A DNA stretch of 64,000 bases from Albugo candida (taxonomy: Eukaryota; Oomycota; Peronosporomycetes; Albuginales). The notes below the pieces were generated by a model, which saw only the letters and a list, made by a program, of their open reading frames with translations, did no database searches and was not told where the DNA came from. The stretch lies in contig JBDOQK010000008.1 of assembly GCA_040437565.1 (NCBI GenBank), positions 372,001 to 436,000 on the forward strand, in the 5' to 3' direction. The position numbers were made by a program, and so were the translations under genes. Of the stretch, positions 1-10,863 are shown in pieces; the first letter of the stretch is position 1; each line of letters opens with the position of its first letter.

Positions 1-2582
1 TTGTACGCATAGTCGTTGATCAGTAGCAAAACACATAGAAATGGACGGTGACCATAAGTAGCGTTAACATCCTAGCATTAATATACAAAGTAGCTTTTCC
101 AGCTGCCATTTTTACAATACAAGGATTCTACCTACTGTCGTTTGGCCACAAAATTTAGCAAGTGAGAAAGCGCCTGCATGATCAGAGTTGATAGTTCCAG
201 TATTTGATTCGAATTAGTTTTTTATGATTGCCTACCTTNNNNNNNNNNNNNNNNNNNNNNNNNNNNNNNNNNNNNNNNNNNNNNNNNNNNNNNNNNNNNN
301 NNNNNNNNNNNNNNNNNNNNNNNNNNNNNNNNNNNNNNAGCTGCCATTTTTACAATACAAGGATTCTACCTACTGTCGTTTGGCCACAAAATTTAGCAAG
401 TGAGAAAGCGCCTGCATGATCAGAGTTGATAGTTCCAGTATTTGATTCGAATTAGTTTTTTATGATTGCCTACCTTACTTGCATCGCTCCAAGAATTGAT
501 GGAGAAAAACACAGACCTACAGCATCTTATTGTTCTCCGCAATCACATAGCAGTAGTGAACTTCTTTAGTCCTTATTGCGCTGTAAAGCTCCTGATCAAA
601 ATCTGGAATGATAGTAGCAGAAAGATTGCATTTACTCGTGGCCTCACAGGAAAAAATTCTTAAATAATTTGCTGAAGTTTGTAGATTACGATAATGAGTT
701 ACCTTAATTCAATCCTTCCTAGAACGATTCCTTTTTAAGGTGCTGTGATAGTGAATACGTAGCATTCTCGCAAGGTGCTTATCAAATTGCGACATATCTT
801 ACTCCGTTGATGTCCATCGAAACTACAATTAACCATGATGTCCTAGGAATGCAAGGTTCCACATTCAAATGGTAGTTAGCTTGAAGAGCGATAAAGTGTA
901 TAATGTTCAAGCGAGGCCTTATTGATCTCCTTTCGGCACACGGTACTCGTACTTCGTAATGTAATCAGTAGCTAGCTGATCGTGGCTTGTGGTTGATGAA
1001 AACCGAAAAAGAGCATAAGAGTCTGCGGAACATGATGCTTCTAAGCGTCAACTAAACGAGTGCAAAAGGAGCAAAGGGACTTGGCTGGTGCAGAACACAT
1101 GCAAATGCGATGAGTGAGCGATGCACATGACCCGTATTGAGGACGATATGGACGATAAAAATGCTGTAGTTACCGTAACCTTCCTTGTGTGCGGATATCG
1201 TCATGAGAACTTTCGACTTGGGCGGCTCGGAACTATCGAAAACCTACTCTACTCCAGTTCTTATGTCGTACTTGCCAGTCGAATATCTTCATTCAGTTTA
1301 GTAAGCACAAAGCTAGCAATAGTAGAGTACGTGACTAAAGCAATCCAGACAGGGCACAAAACTAAGAGCGTTCATGTCAGTTTGATAAATTATCCGCTGC
1401 ATAATCAGACTGAAATGGGTATACAGAGATAGGTTACAGCGGCACTATGAGAATAGCTTATTTATGACTGAGCTATTATATAAACGCACAGAAAGAGAGA
1501 GCAGTGTGGGAGTAAGCTAAGGGTACGTCTAGAGTCGGTATCAAGATTGTTCGTCTTGTTTGTATTATGGGGTATTCTTTGTTTTTTTTGCGATAAATGG
1601 TGTGTATACGGAGTCAGTCAGACAAGCAGCAGGTGATCGCTTCTTGATACTAGAATTTACAGTGACTGGGTGGCTATAAAATATTCTAACCCTGCCCATC
1701 GTTGCTATATCTACTCTTTTGAGCCTCTGCGTACTATGTGCTGTGATAATTGCAAGTTGCTAAGCACATGCAAAATATACGTGCTTACATAATCGCAGAC
1801 ATCTTAGTAAGGGCAGATCTCATGAGTTTCTTCATAGCTCACACAATACAGCCAAATACATATTGAGTACGTGTTTCGATTGTATTTTTAGTATTGCTGC
1901 GCATAATTTTCCTGTTGTTGTCCACCTGGGAGATTCGCCAACTCTAATGGTTCAACTATGAAAATATGATCGTCCAGATCGTATTAATGTCCGCTCTACG
2001 TAGTCGGACATGATGATATGTAGGGCTGCCCATCAGAATGAAGTACTGGGATCGGTATCCTCAAAAACTCCCATATAAAACCGCAGCATTTGCACGTACT
2101 CCGTTATTTGAGATTTCATGTAAAGTTTGTGGGATGAGAGACTGAAAAAATGGATTCAAAGCTATCAAATTATTCAGTATGAGATTAATTGAAACGGATC
2201 AAATCGATTTGATCATCTTCCCATCATTTTAGCATGTATAGAAACCCACTAGCAGATTTCGGCGCGTCAGCGGCATCGGTCACGAGTCGATAATTTGGCG
2301 AGAAGACTGATTTACGTACGAGAAGAAGAAGAAAAAAGATCATTCGCAAAAGATTTAAAAATGCAAATTTAGTATCATGTCAGCAGAGAGTTGAAGAAGA
2401 ATGAATTATGAGAAAAGTTACATGAAAAGTCTAAGCCGGACGATCAATAACCTGCGAGTGGATACTGCAAGCTGGTCGAGATAGCAACTTATCGTTCTCC
2501 ATCAAGTGATCCGATGGTGAAATTCCATTGCGATGATGCACGAGAAAATCAAATCTACTACTTCACCTTATTATGCGGGTGC
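1..2582. other. Region without a recognisable gene
   Basis: Apart from the duplicated gap flanks (101-476) I see no convincing gene. The longest ATG-initiated frame, 1121-1432 on the plus strand (103 codons), has no recognisable domain, signal peptide or splice context. It could be chance or an orphan. The DNA is AT-rich and non-repetitive as far as I can see. Confidence 0.5.
101..476. repeat. Gap 1 with identical 138-bp flanks (assembly overlap)
   Basis: Bases 101-238, directly before the 100-N gap (239-338), are repeated exactly at 339-476 directly after it. A repeat that ends exactly at the gap edge on both sides is the signature of two overlapping contigs that were scaffolded but not merged. 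Confidence 0.95.
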
Positions 2583-2804
2583 TCAGGGATGCGTTTCGTG
2601 GGAGAAAATTTCAAACAGTTCCAGGGCTTTTACCTCCTCGCTAGAGCATCCAAAAATACTGCCGATTTCTAACAAACGAACGAGGATCATCAAGCCGACC
2701 TGATGCGCAAAACGTACAGCAGATGCAATGGAAATAAACCCTGGACGTGCAGTCTCTTGTAATAGGAGCAATGAAGTCCCGAACCGCACAAGTAAGTTAT
2801 GCAA
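2583..2804 (-). CDS. Possible terminal exon of an unidentified gene
   Basis: A 73-codon open frame on the minus strand ends in TGA at 2583. It starts without an ATG, so if real it would be a last exon. The translation is hydrophobic and helix-like in its middle part (residues about 20-50) with an acidic tail, and I do not recognise it. An acceptor CAG lies inside the frame at about 2744, and it might be joined to the small spliced frame at 2824-3036 just upstream. That would need an unusual GTCGAT donor, so I keep the two apart. Confidence 0.25.
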   Translation of the reverse strand: MHNLLVRFGTSLLLLQETARPGFISIASAVRFAHQVGLMILVRLLEIGSIFGCSSEEVKALELFEIFSHETHP

Positions 2805-2823
2805 CGAATAAGGGTTAGAAAGA

Positions 2824-3036
2824 CTATCGACAAGAAATGGTATTTCCTAGTAGCTTTAGTCGGTTTCCAGGTAAAACTAATGATGATAATTCAGCGTATA
2901 TCGTCCACCACATACCATACACCTATATTACACAGTCAGAGCCCTGCCAAAAACTACGACAAAACTTACCCACCTGCGATCCGATAATCACAAGCATATG
3001 TGCTGGAGGAGTGTTTCTGGCTATTGCCTGATACAT
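2824..3036 (-). CDS. Possible tiny two-exon gene, 53 aa
   Basis: An ATG at 3036 opens 21 codons (3036-2974), followed by a GT-AG intron (2923-2973, 51 bp, CTGAC branch-like site and TATATAG acceptor) and 33 codons to a TAG at 2824. The joined frame of 53 residues is short, mostly hydrophobic and tryptophan-containing, as in small organelle membrane proteins. I recognise no family. The only support is the clean splice signals, so chance is possible. Confidence 0.3.
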
Positions 3037-3935
3037 TCAACGAGCTGCGTACAAGCCATTCAACTTGATCACATCGTTATGGCAATAGACGTCAGAAATA
3101 TGATACATTTTATTGATAAAAACTTTGACTGCAGATGAGAATGTGAAGATTAACGAGAATGTTAACCCCACATCCTTCCACTACACTCACTTCGATCATA
3201 GCTAATCACGTTATCTTTCTAAAGCGAAATCTCTCGAGGGGCATAAGGCGTTTCATTTGCTTCTTGTATATCAAGCTTGGTGCAAGTGTAGAGCGAATCT
3301 CCAGCCTCACGCAGTAGGTATGTTCGGAAAGATATACTGGCTTACGGAAGAGGCCGTTGACATGAATCGCCGTCTTGGATCGCTGAGGCGATCACATTCT
3401 ACCGTTCAAAGTCGAATTTGCATCCCATTGTATCGTTAAACTCGCAGTTGCTGAACCTCCACTAAAACGTCGGAAGCCCATACTCAACAATAAGAGATCT
3501 ATAAGTCGGTAGGGCGAGAAAATGCGTGGGACTTTTTTGTATACTGGCGGTGATGGAGGCTTAAAAACTACTTGCCTTTGCCGTAGCTGAAGTGAGCGAC
3601 AAGTACAGCTCTCATATTTTGGAGAGTCTGTGACCTTCTCATTCGATACCGCCACTTTTTTTTAGCAGAGTTGAGCTCCCAGCGATGACGCCTTCCAGCT
3701 GTTCGGCTCGTATTGAGGGAAGTTCTGAAAGCTTCGTTATGGCTGATGAGCTGACCGAATGGATTCACAGATACGGCGAAGTCGCTTTCTTGCCCCGAGA
3801 CATTTTGGACGTTTTTCTAGCGATCTGCAGGTCTGGAATGATCTAATTATTCGGTCAGTAGTAATCTTCAGGCATTCAACGATCTTCAGCCCGTGAGAAA
3901 AAGTAACAGGAGAAACCTCTATATTGTACTATGAT
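3037..3935. other. Intergenic, no supported gene
   Basis: Several overlapping minus-strand frames exist (for example 3392-3655 with a proline-rich stretch), but none has a convincing start, splice set or family signature. I see no tRNA or repeat here. Confidence 0.4.
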
Positions 3936-5049
3936 TTAACTTGTTTGAACCATTCTTTCGTTGTAACGTGACGCCAGCATGGCTAAAGTTCTACTTTTTT
4001 GTTGGAAGGAATCTGGTAGCCGGTTAGACAGCCGATTCTCCCGAAAACTTGCCTCGCAAAGATATCGAAGTCTGTATATAGAAGCTGGAACGCACCCTTC
4101 TAAGGCATTATCGAACAGATAAAGATACCTCAAGTCTTCCAGTTGTCCGAGGCTTTCCGGTATGACTCCACTGAGTTCATTACTCGATAAATTCAGAAAT
4201 TCAAGTAATCTGCAGTTCCCTAATGATGACGGGATTGGGCCTAGGTGAACGTAAAATGAACACGGACATCAACAGAATCGATAACAGAATGCACCATTGA
4301 TCTCGTTATCCCGAAGTGAGAAGAAAATCAAAGATGTCAGACGGCCAATCTCCAGCGGAAGTGGTCCGCACAAGCAATTTCCACGCAGATTCAATTTCCT
4401 TAGTCGACGTAAATTGCATACTGCACTTGGTATTGAGCCGGAAAGACTATTGTACTGGAGTTGACATATTTTGAGCTGGATGAGCTGATCGATTTCTGAT
4501 GGTATGCAACCCGACAGAGAATTTTGGAATAGGTGCAGTTCTTCAAGACTTCTGCAACAGAATATTTCTGGTGGTATTTTCCCTGCATTCAAAACAGCAA
4601 ACAAAGCATCAAACGTTATAGAACTTGCGAGAGTAATCAAACATCTAAGTGCCTTGAAGGTCATTGCAGCTCAAGTTAAGAATTTTAAGTTTGGTCAAAG
4701 CACCCACTTCTAGCGGAACTTGACCAACAATTTGATTTTTGGACAAGTCTAACGCCCTCAGTTGTGTAAAGTTCCCAATAGACGATGGGATTACTCCTGT
4801 CCTAGCAGCAAGTCGTAGCACAAAAAGACCATTAAGAATTATGTTAGGCAAACCGTGCAAATTGTTAGCTGGCAACTCGATCGAGGTCACGTGACCAAGA
4901 GAAATTTCGATCCCGTGCCATCCCTCAGGTGAAGCATTGATATCTGTCCAACCTTCTCTGCGTCTCCATTTCTCCCCATTCAATTGCCTGAACAAGTCTA
5001 TCAATCCTTGGTACTCATTTTGGGGTATGGATGACTGTACTTGGCCCAT
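3936..5049 (-). CDS. Leucine-rich-repeat protein, 329 aa, possibly N-myristoylated
   Basis: Three exons: 5049-4653, 4582-4295 and 4240-3936 (990 nt, in frame). The product begins MGQVQSS, a typical N-myristoylation context with Gly2. Next comes a short W-rich cap (about residues 10-50: LNGEKW, then GWHGIE), then about nine plant-like LRRs of the form LxxLxLxxNxLxGxIP up to about residue 300. No signal peptide, transmembrane segment or kinase follows, so it is probably a membrane-anchored cytosolic interaction protein. Intron 2 (4241-4294) is normal GT-AG. Intron 1 (4583-4652, 70 bp) has a GC donor (AAG|GCACTT) and a TGCAG acceptor. Splicing there restores one exact LRR, LQG followed by KIPPEI. 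Partner and pathway are unknown. Confidence 0.85.
4583..4652 (-). other. GC-AG intron in the LRR gene
   Basis: On the minus strand exon 1 ends CAAG, followed by GCACTT where GTxxxx is expected. The intron ends AATGCAG. Removing these 70 bases rebuilds an uninterrupted LRR and keeps the whole 330-codon frame, so a real non-canonical GC-AG intron is likelier than a frameshift. Confidence 0.8.
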
Positions 5050-5598
5050 TCGGAGACGTCACGATTATTACAGTGAACAAATTGCGACTACTTGAACGTA
5101 ATTACGACTTGTTCATTCATCCGTTACGCTGTGCGCTTAGTTATGGTGAACACGTTTATTTCTGGTTTGTTATCTTGGTTATGACGTCCGTAGTTTAGAT
5201 CCTTGGGAAAGTATTTAGTCTGTCCGACTTGGGTAAGATTGCATATAAAGGGTGTACAAGGTGTTGCTTTATCTCACTGTGTCTACATTACTCTTTGATA
5301 TCGCTCCCTCCGCATGGCCCGGATCTCTGCATATAAATTAGCCGTTCAAAATAGCTAAGTGACCGTGGTATAGTGCGCAGACTCATCCAGAATGAACTTG
5401 AAGGAGCCTTGTGTACAAATATGTATTTACCGTAGCTCTCCAATCAAGCGCTTCGCAATTGTCCTTTATCAATTCATGCCACAATTCAATCTTTAATCGT
5501 CACGGCGCATCCGCTGACGATAATTATCGGTTTACTTTCGCAGTAAAATTGTTCCTGAAGAATCGCAGAGAACAGCATTTATATTTGCGTTTTTTACA
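5050..5598. promoter_or_regulatory. Divergent upstream region between LRR and MAEA genes
   Basis: This 549-bp stretch separates two divergent ATGs. It holds TATA-like strings (for example GCATATAAAG near 5241-5250 and GCATATAAATT near 5330), but I can assign no specific element. Confidence 0.35.
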
Positions 5599-7474
5599 AT
5601 GGAATTGAGCGAATCACTGATTCGAGTTCCTTATGAGCACATAAATAAAAGCTTCCGATTAGTACAGAAACAGCTTACGAAACAGCTCCTAATTTTTTCA
5701 CAACAACTTGCGAATGATAGAAGTTTTCTTCGGTGCGAAGGCAATGGTTCAGATCATACAGTGATGTCGTTATTAGATAGTTTTGAGAACCAAATTAACT
5801 TGATGCGAGAAACCTTACACCAACGCAGCAAAGAACAAGAAGAAGCAATCGACTGTTGTATCCAACGTTTGCACCATCTTGAAGTATTGCAGGAAGAATT
5901 GAACAAACAGCAAGGCTTCAAGTCCACTAATTTTGAGTCGAGTTCATCAAAAATTGGTATCAACGGAAGTATTTGGAAAATACATGACCCAAGTCACCCA
6001 AATTTGAAAAGTCAAAGCCTACTTAACGATCGCCTTATAACAGATTACATGCTTTGTCGTGGCCATATGAGGAGTGCCGATATTCTACGTACCAGCAAAG
6101 GTTATTAACCACTGATTTTAATTGACGCTCACTAATTTTCAACTTTTAGATATCAAGCACTTGGTGGACTATGAAACTCACACTGAACTGCAAAATATTT
6201 TGCAGGATTTGCAAAATCATAAGTTGGCGAATGCGATTAATTGGTGTTTGGCTAATGGTTCACGCTTGAGGCGGCTGAAGCCACCTTCCATAATGGAATT
6301 TCAACTCAGGATGCAAGAGTTCATTGAACTTGTACGGCTCAAGGATAAGCTAAAGGCGGTAGAATATGCGCAGGAACTATTGACACCGCTTTTATTTCTG
6401 CAAGAAGACAAGATGGAGAGAGAAGTCGCTGCACGAGAGTTGCAAGAAGCGATGGCAACGCTGGCATATGAGGATCCTGAAAAGTGTGGGTTTGACTCTT
6501 ACCGTGATTTGTTTTCTTGCAAGAGATGGCAGTTACTACGAGAAAATTTCCGTAAAACTTTCTGGAGAGTTTACGGAATGAGTGACCCACCTCTTTTGTT
6601 GGTCGCCTTACACGCTGGTCTCTCTTCGCTGAATACACGTACCTGTCAGCAAATTAGAAGGGATCGCACTCTCTACGCCCTGGATATCATGCAGAAAGCA
6701 GAGAAGAAGCATAGACGTCATCGATTAAAGTCGAAGCACACCAGCATTATAGCAAATACGACGAAAGCTAGGATAAAAGAACAGCATTCAGCACAACAAA
6801 AGAACGAAGGTGAAAACCCTTGTAAAGATACACTAGAAGACACAAAAACTGGAAGTCGAGGTAATGCGTTCGCTCTGTACCTAGAGAACTCCCCGTCGAG
6901 TAAACGCATACGCGAAAGAAGACTGATGAGAATGTTGAAGAAGAGCTCACTGAAGAAGAAAGAACAAATCAGGACATGGAGGCTTAATGCCTCAGAAGAT
7001 TTATGTACCAACATATCCCTACTTAGGCCGATGAAATCAGACATTCCAGAGATTGAATTGATGAGAAAGTTGAACTGCGAAATAATTCCGAGGGTTATAA
7101 GATCTAGTGGAGCTTCCCGATATCACGATCTTGCAAGAGCTTTCGCCTCGATTCCATATTGCCCGACTTGCAGCGAGATTGGAGGAAAGCTATGTGAAAG
7201 CATTCCTTTCGCTCTTCGACCCCACTCAAGACTCATTTGTCGCATTACTGGTACTGTCATTAATGAGCACAATCCACCAATCGTGCTACCCAATGGATAC
7301 GTTTATAGTCACAATGCGATTACTCGTCTTATGATTTCTGGAGATCGAACATTATTATCTTCAACGAAAGGAGAAATCAAAAAGTGGAGTGAGTTGCCAA
7401 CAGGGAAGATCATTTGTCTTGAGACCAATCAGGAATACCTTCTCAGCGAGCTGAAACCCGTCTACATTATATAA
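5599..7474 (+). CDS. MAEA: MAEA/GID9 (FYV10)-type CTLH E3 ligase subunit
   Basis: Two exons, 5599-6100 and 6150-7474 (intron 49 bp with a CTAAT branch), give 608 aa. The protein is a RING-like subunit of the GID/CTLH ubiquitin ligase, which in yeast destroys gluconeogenic enzymes. Domains in order: a coiled N-terminus, LisH (about 140-167, around DYMLCRGHMRSADIL), CTLH (about 170-230), CRA up to about 335, and a C-terminal degenerate RING (about 505-600) with CPTC, CRITG and the family signature LPNGYVY, ending VYII like animal MAEA (VYIM). Human MAEA is about 396 aa. The extra length is mostly a basic Lys/Arg-rich insertion of about 165 residues between CRA and RING (about 335-500, bases 6650-7160). 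The frame is open throughout and no intron signal removes it. The stop lies 23 bp from the convergent KICS2-like gene. Confidence 0.93.
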
Positions 7475-7497
7475 ATAGTGTCACATCAACGTCCTAG

Positions 7498-10400
7498 TCA
7501 ATTGCATGGTGCATTTGGACAAGAATGCGTTGGTCGCTCGTCTGAGTTGTCTGTATGGGGACCATTACGCTTCGTGGATGTATTCGTGGTGGCGTGTGGT
7601 ACCCTAGTTTGATTGTTGATGATATGAAAAACAGTCGCATGCTGCAAATGCTGCTTCAAAATCTTCATGAAGTTGGTCGTAGCTGTTTCGCTAATTTCGC
7701 GTCTTTCTTCTTGGATAACAGCAAGATGCACTGCTGAATCTATCTGTGTGATGTAGTATTCTGCATTTGGTTGTTTCTCATTGTGGTGCACTCTGTTTGA
7801 CAGTGCAATTTAGTCAGGTTCAGTACCAGCAATGGCAATTCTTTACATGGATTCTCTTATTCTTTGGCGATTGTCTGTGATAAGGCTGATCAGGTTGGGC
7901 CAATGCTTCTTGGATTCTTTTCTTGGTGGATGTGTGAAGATTGCTGGCCACCGTTGTAGACCTTCGATCCGAAAAGACTCTTGTTGAGACTTTATTGTTC
8001 GCTCCTCTGCGCTATGCTCTAGCAGCTCATCCTTGTTGATTATTGGCTTTTTTGGACACGAGTAACCATTATTGTAATGACAAACATCTTGCTTTTCTAA
8101 TTGATCGGTTTCTAGAATCAGCACAATGCACGCACTATCACTGCTATCGTTTCGACGACAACGAGGGAGATAACAGCAGAATTTCAGATCATATACACTG
8201 GTACAAGACTTACCAGTTCCCAAGTGCCAGAAAAGATATAATCAATTGTAGGTANNNNNNNNNNNNNNNNNNNNNNNNNNNNNNNNNNNNNNNNNNNNNN
8301 NNNNNNNNNNNNNNNNNNNNNNNNNNNNNNNNNNNNNNNNNNNNNNNNNNNNNNCTCCTCTGCGCTATGCTCTAGCAGCTCATCCTTGTTGATTATTGGC
8401 TTTTTTGGACACGAGTAACCGTTATTGTAATGACAAACATCTTGCTTTTCTAATTGATCGGTTTCCAGAATCAGCACAATGCACGCACTATCACTGCTAT
8501 CGTTTCGACGACAACGAGGGAGATAACAGCAGAATTTCGAATCATACTCTGGTACAAGACTTACCAGTTCCCAAGTGCCAGAAAAGATATAATCAATTGT
8601 AGGTACCAAGCTGCTAGTGGATGATGAGAGGCTGTAATAAGACCCATCAAGGAGCCTTCTTCGCGCTTCTGTCGTCCATTTTCCAGCACATTCAACCACT
8701 TGTAGTTGTATAAAGAGAATTTGGCTATGAGCGAGCAATGAAACCTTTGTGCCCACTTCAAAATAGGTAAACGAGAAGGCTCAATGTTTCCATCTATGAT
8801 GGAGAGAAATGCGGTAGCGTAGCTCGGACCCAGTGGAGAAATATCTGAATTTGATAATGCTGAAAATGGGCTGATCAAACGGTCTAGTTTCGCTGCATTA
8901 GCCGATGAGACGGATGCCGAAGTAGAAGGAGATTCATGTTGCGACATTATTTCTCGCAATCGAACTGTCGTGGGCCTAGAGACCAGTGTGAAAAAGTTTC
9001 GATAAGCCGAAGCTCTAATTCCAGACCGAGGTTTTGCCATACTCGAAACTGAGTTACCTCTTCGCAAAGATACTGGCTTCGGCTTCTGTGATGGGCTGTA
9101 CCAAGTCACGAATGTGTGAGGTCAAGGCGAGAAGAGGCGAGCTTGCACTTGCCAAAGTTTTTCTTTGATATCTCCAGGTGCGCGGTGATAAAGATACTCA
9201 TCTAAAGGATGCATAATTCGGCTTTTTGTAATCATACATTGCTGGAGAGTTTGCGGGCTTGAGTCAGGTAAACTCAACCTCCGGGGAAGTACTTTTGGTC
9301 GTGGATCCACCAATCCGATTTTGGTTGATACCGATGAATCATCGGTCCAAGTACCGCAGAAAAGGTGATCCGATTTCATTTTAGGGTCAGAGTCTTCACA
9401 GGATGGCTTGTACTCTAAAGCTGTGAAGGTTTCTGGATCCTCCGTTTCTTTGTCCAGGTCAAGTGCAAATACATGTCGGTTCCATTTTTGCAATGCGAAT
9501 TTGACGCAATGGAGAGCTGAGATTGCTCGTACAGGATCATATGACGAGATGATCCTCTCACACTCCAGAGCAGTCTTCACCGTCTCCATCTCGTAGCTGA
9601 TAGACTCCCGTATCATACTAAGTGAAGGATGATCAATACACTCAAGTTGCTTATCTTTCTCGCCGATGCCATCCAAAATCTGTCCAGGTTTTGTAAAAGT
9701 TATCAAAGATGCAATAGTTGGGTGACTTTATCATACATCTTCATAGTTGTGGGGCGCTGATGCAGTCCCCAATGTACTATAGACCGTCACCATTCTTATT
9801 CGTAGCTAGGGGAGGATGGTGAGAATGTCAGATATACTAGCGTGTCCCAACAATTCAGTATTCACCTCACACAGCTTGACTAATTGATCAAAGAGTTTCT
9901 TGTAGTCNNNNNNNNNNNNNNNNNNNNNNNNNNNNNNNNNNNNNNNNNNNNNNNNNNNNNNNNNNNNNNNNNNNNNNNNNNNNNNNNNNNNNNNNNNNNN
10001 NNNNNNNTACTATAGACCGTCACCATTCTTATTCGTAGCTAGGGGAGGATGGTGAGAATGTCAGATATACTAGCGTGTCCCAACAATTCAGTATTCACCT
10101 CACACAGCTTGACTAATTGATCAAAGAGTTTCTTGTAGTCGCATAGGCGTAATTCAGTAGATAAATCTACTGGTTCACATTGTTGAGGGTCTATACCACA
10201 GTACGATTGAGCGGATCCATGATGACGTCTATCATAATAACCGAGATTCTAACCTTTTGAGCACCTTCCGGAAAAATCCTGCTTCGGTTCCATATGATAA
10301 GAAGTCACTTCTGTCCCAAATTGCTTTTCCCAGTGAGGCAGCGCGCTGTCAGTTCTCTTTGGTATGTGGTTGTCGACGTAAAGCCTAGTTTCGTCTTTCA

Positions 10401-10863
10401 AGTAATCACACAGCACGAGTATCTTCGTGTACAGTCGAATGATGGAGTCATTTGCTTCCTGCTGCGCCGATTTCAAATAGATCATTGTATGATATCTTAA
10501 GTGAATCTGTTCAATACATTATGCGATATTTGCAAGCTTTCATACGTGCTCTCACAAGCCGATATGAGTAGCAAAGCTGCTGCTAATGCATTCCAGCACT
10601 TCCATTCTTCCATAGAATGTTCTTTTTGCAACAGACTTGCTGCCTGATGATCAAATCTTAGCCCTGTGAGCTTACATCTACAGCATCCACACCTTCTGAT
10701 ATTGAAAACGCGAAATCGAGTCGAGAAACGCTGGCAAGTACGCATCATACATCTCTAAGAGCTGAATTTTCGTTGGAACTAATGGGAATAAAGAACTTAA
10801 AAACGAGCCACGAGACAAATTGCCGAGCGGAACGAAGTTTTCAATCTCTCTCATCCGCAACAT
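7498..10863 (-). CDS. KICS2: KICS2 (C12orf66)-like KICSTOR subunit, about 746 aa
   Basis: Ten exons: 10863-10710, 10663-10518, 10461-10254, 10190-10099, 9805-9737, 9679-9149, 9095-9058, 8975-8565, 8143-7847 and 7792-7498. This counts each duplicated gap flank once; the total is 2241 nt in frame. Human KICS2 (445 aa, recalled, not aligned by program) matches in four blocks. They are WNALAAALLLISACES near the N-terminus, then SLIAKFSLYNY, HWPNLISLITDNRQRI, and a C-terminal block beginning HHNEKQPNAEYY and ending HATVF. In animals KICSTOR anchors GATOR1 on lysosomes to restrain TORC1 in starvation; the same role here is inferred. Length beyond human comes from the middle (about residues 150-440). 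The donor of intron 1 (GTTTTC) is weak and uncertain. Gaps 2 and 3 lie inside the gene. Confidence 0.78.
8002..8605. repeat. Gap 2 with near-identical flanks, probably two alleles
   Basis: Bases 8002-8254 recur at 8355-8605 around the gap 8255-8354. Unlike the other pairs they are not identical: two exon substitutions (one checked and synonymous) plus a cluster with a 2-bp length change inside an intron of the KICS2-like gene (8497-8564 in the right copy). Synonymous and intronic differences suggest two haplotypes, not sequencing error. Confidence 0.88.
9775..10140. repeat. Gap 3 with identical 133-bp flanks (assembly overlap)
   Basis: Bases 9775-9907 are repeated exactly at 10008-10140 around the gap 9908-10007. 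The segment holds exon 5 and the preceding intron of the KICS2-like gene, which are therefore shown twice. Confidence 0.95.

Noticed and set aside
4269-4664. LRR gene as a frameshifted pseudogene
   Set aside because: Two introns (one GC-AG) restore every repeat and a complete 330-codon frame, so no damage needs to be assumed.
7555-7737. Plus-strand small ORF next to MAEA
   Set aside because: It is antisense to the last KICS2-like exon, whose translation matches the family.
8184-8254. Frameshift in the KICS2-like gene near gap 2
   Set aside because: The variable bases lie inside an intron with good GTAAGT and GATAG ends; the coding frame is unaffected.
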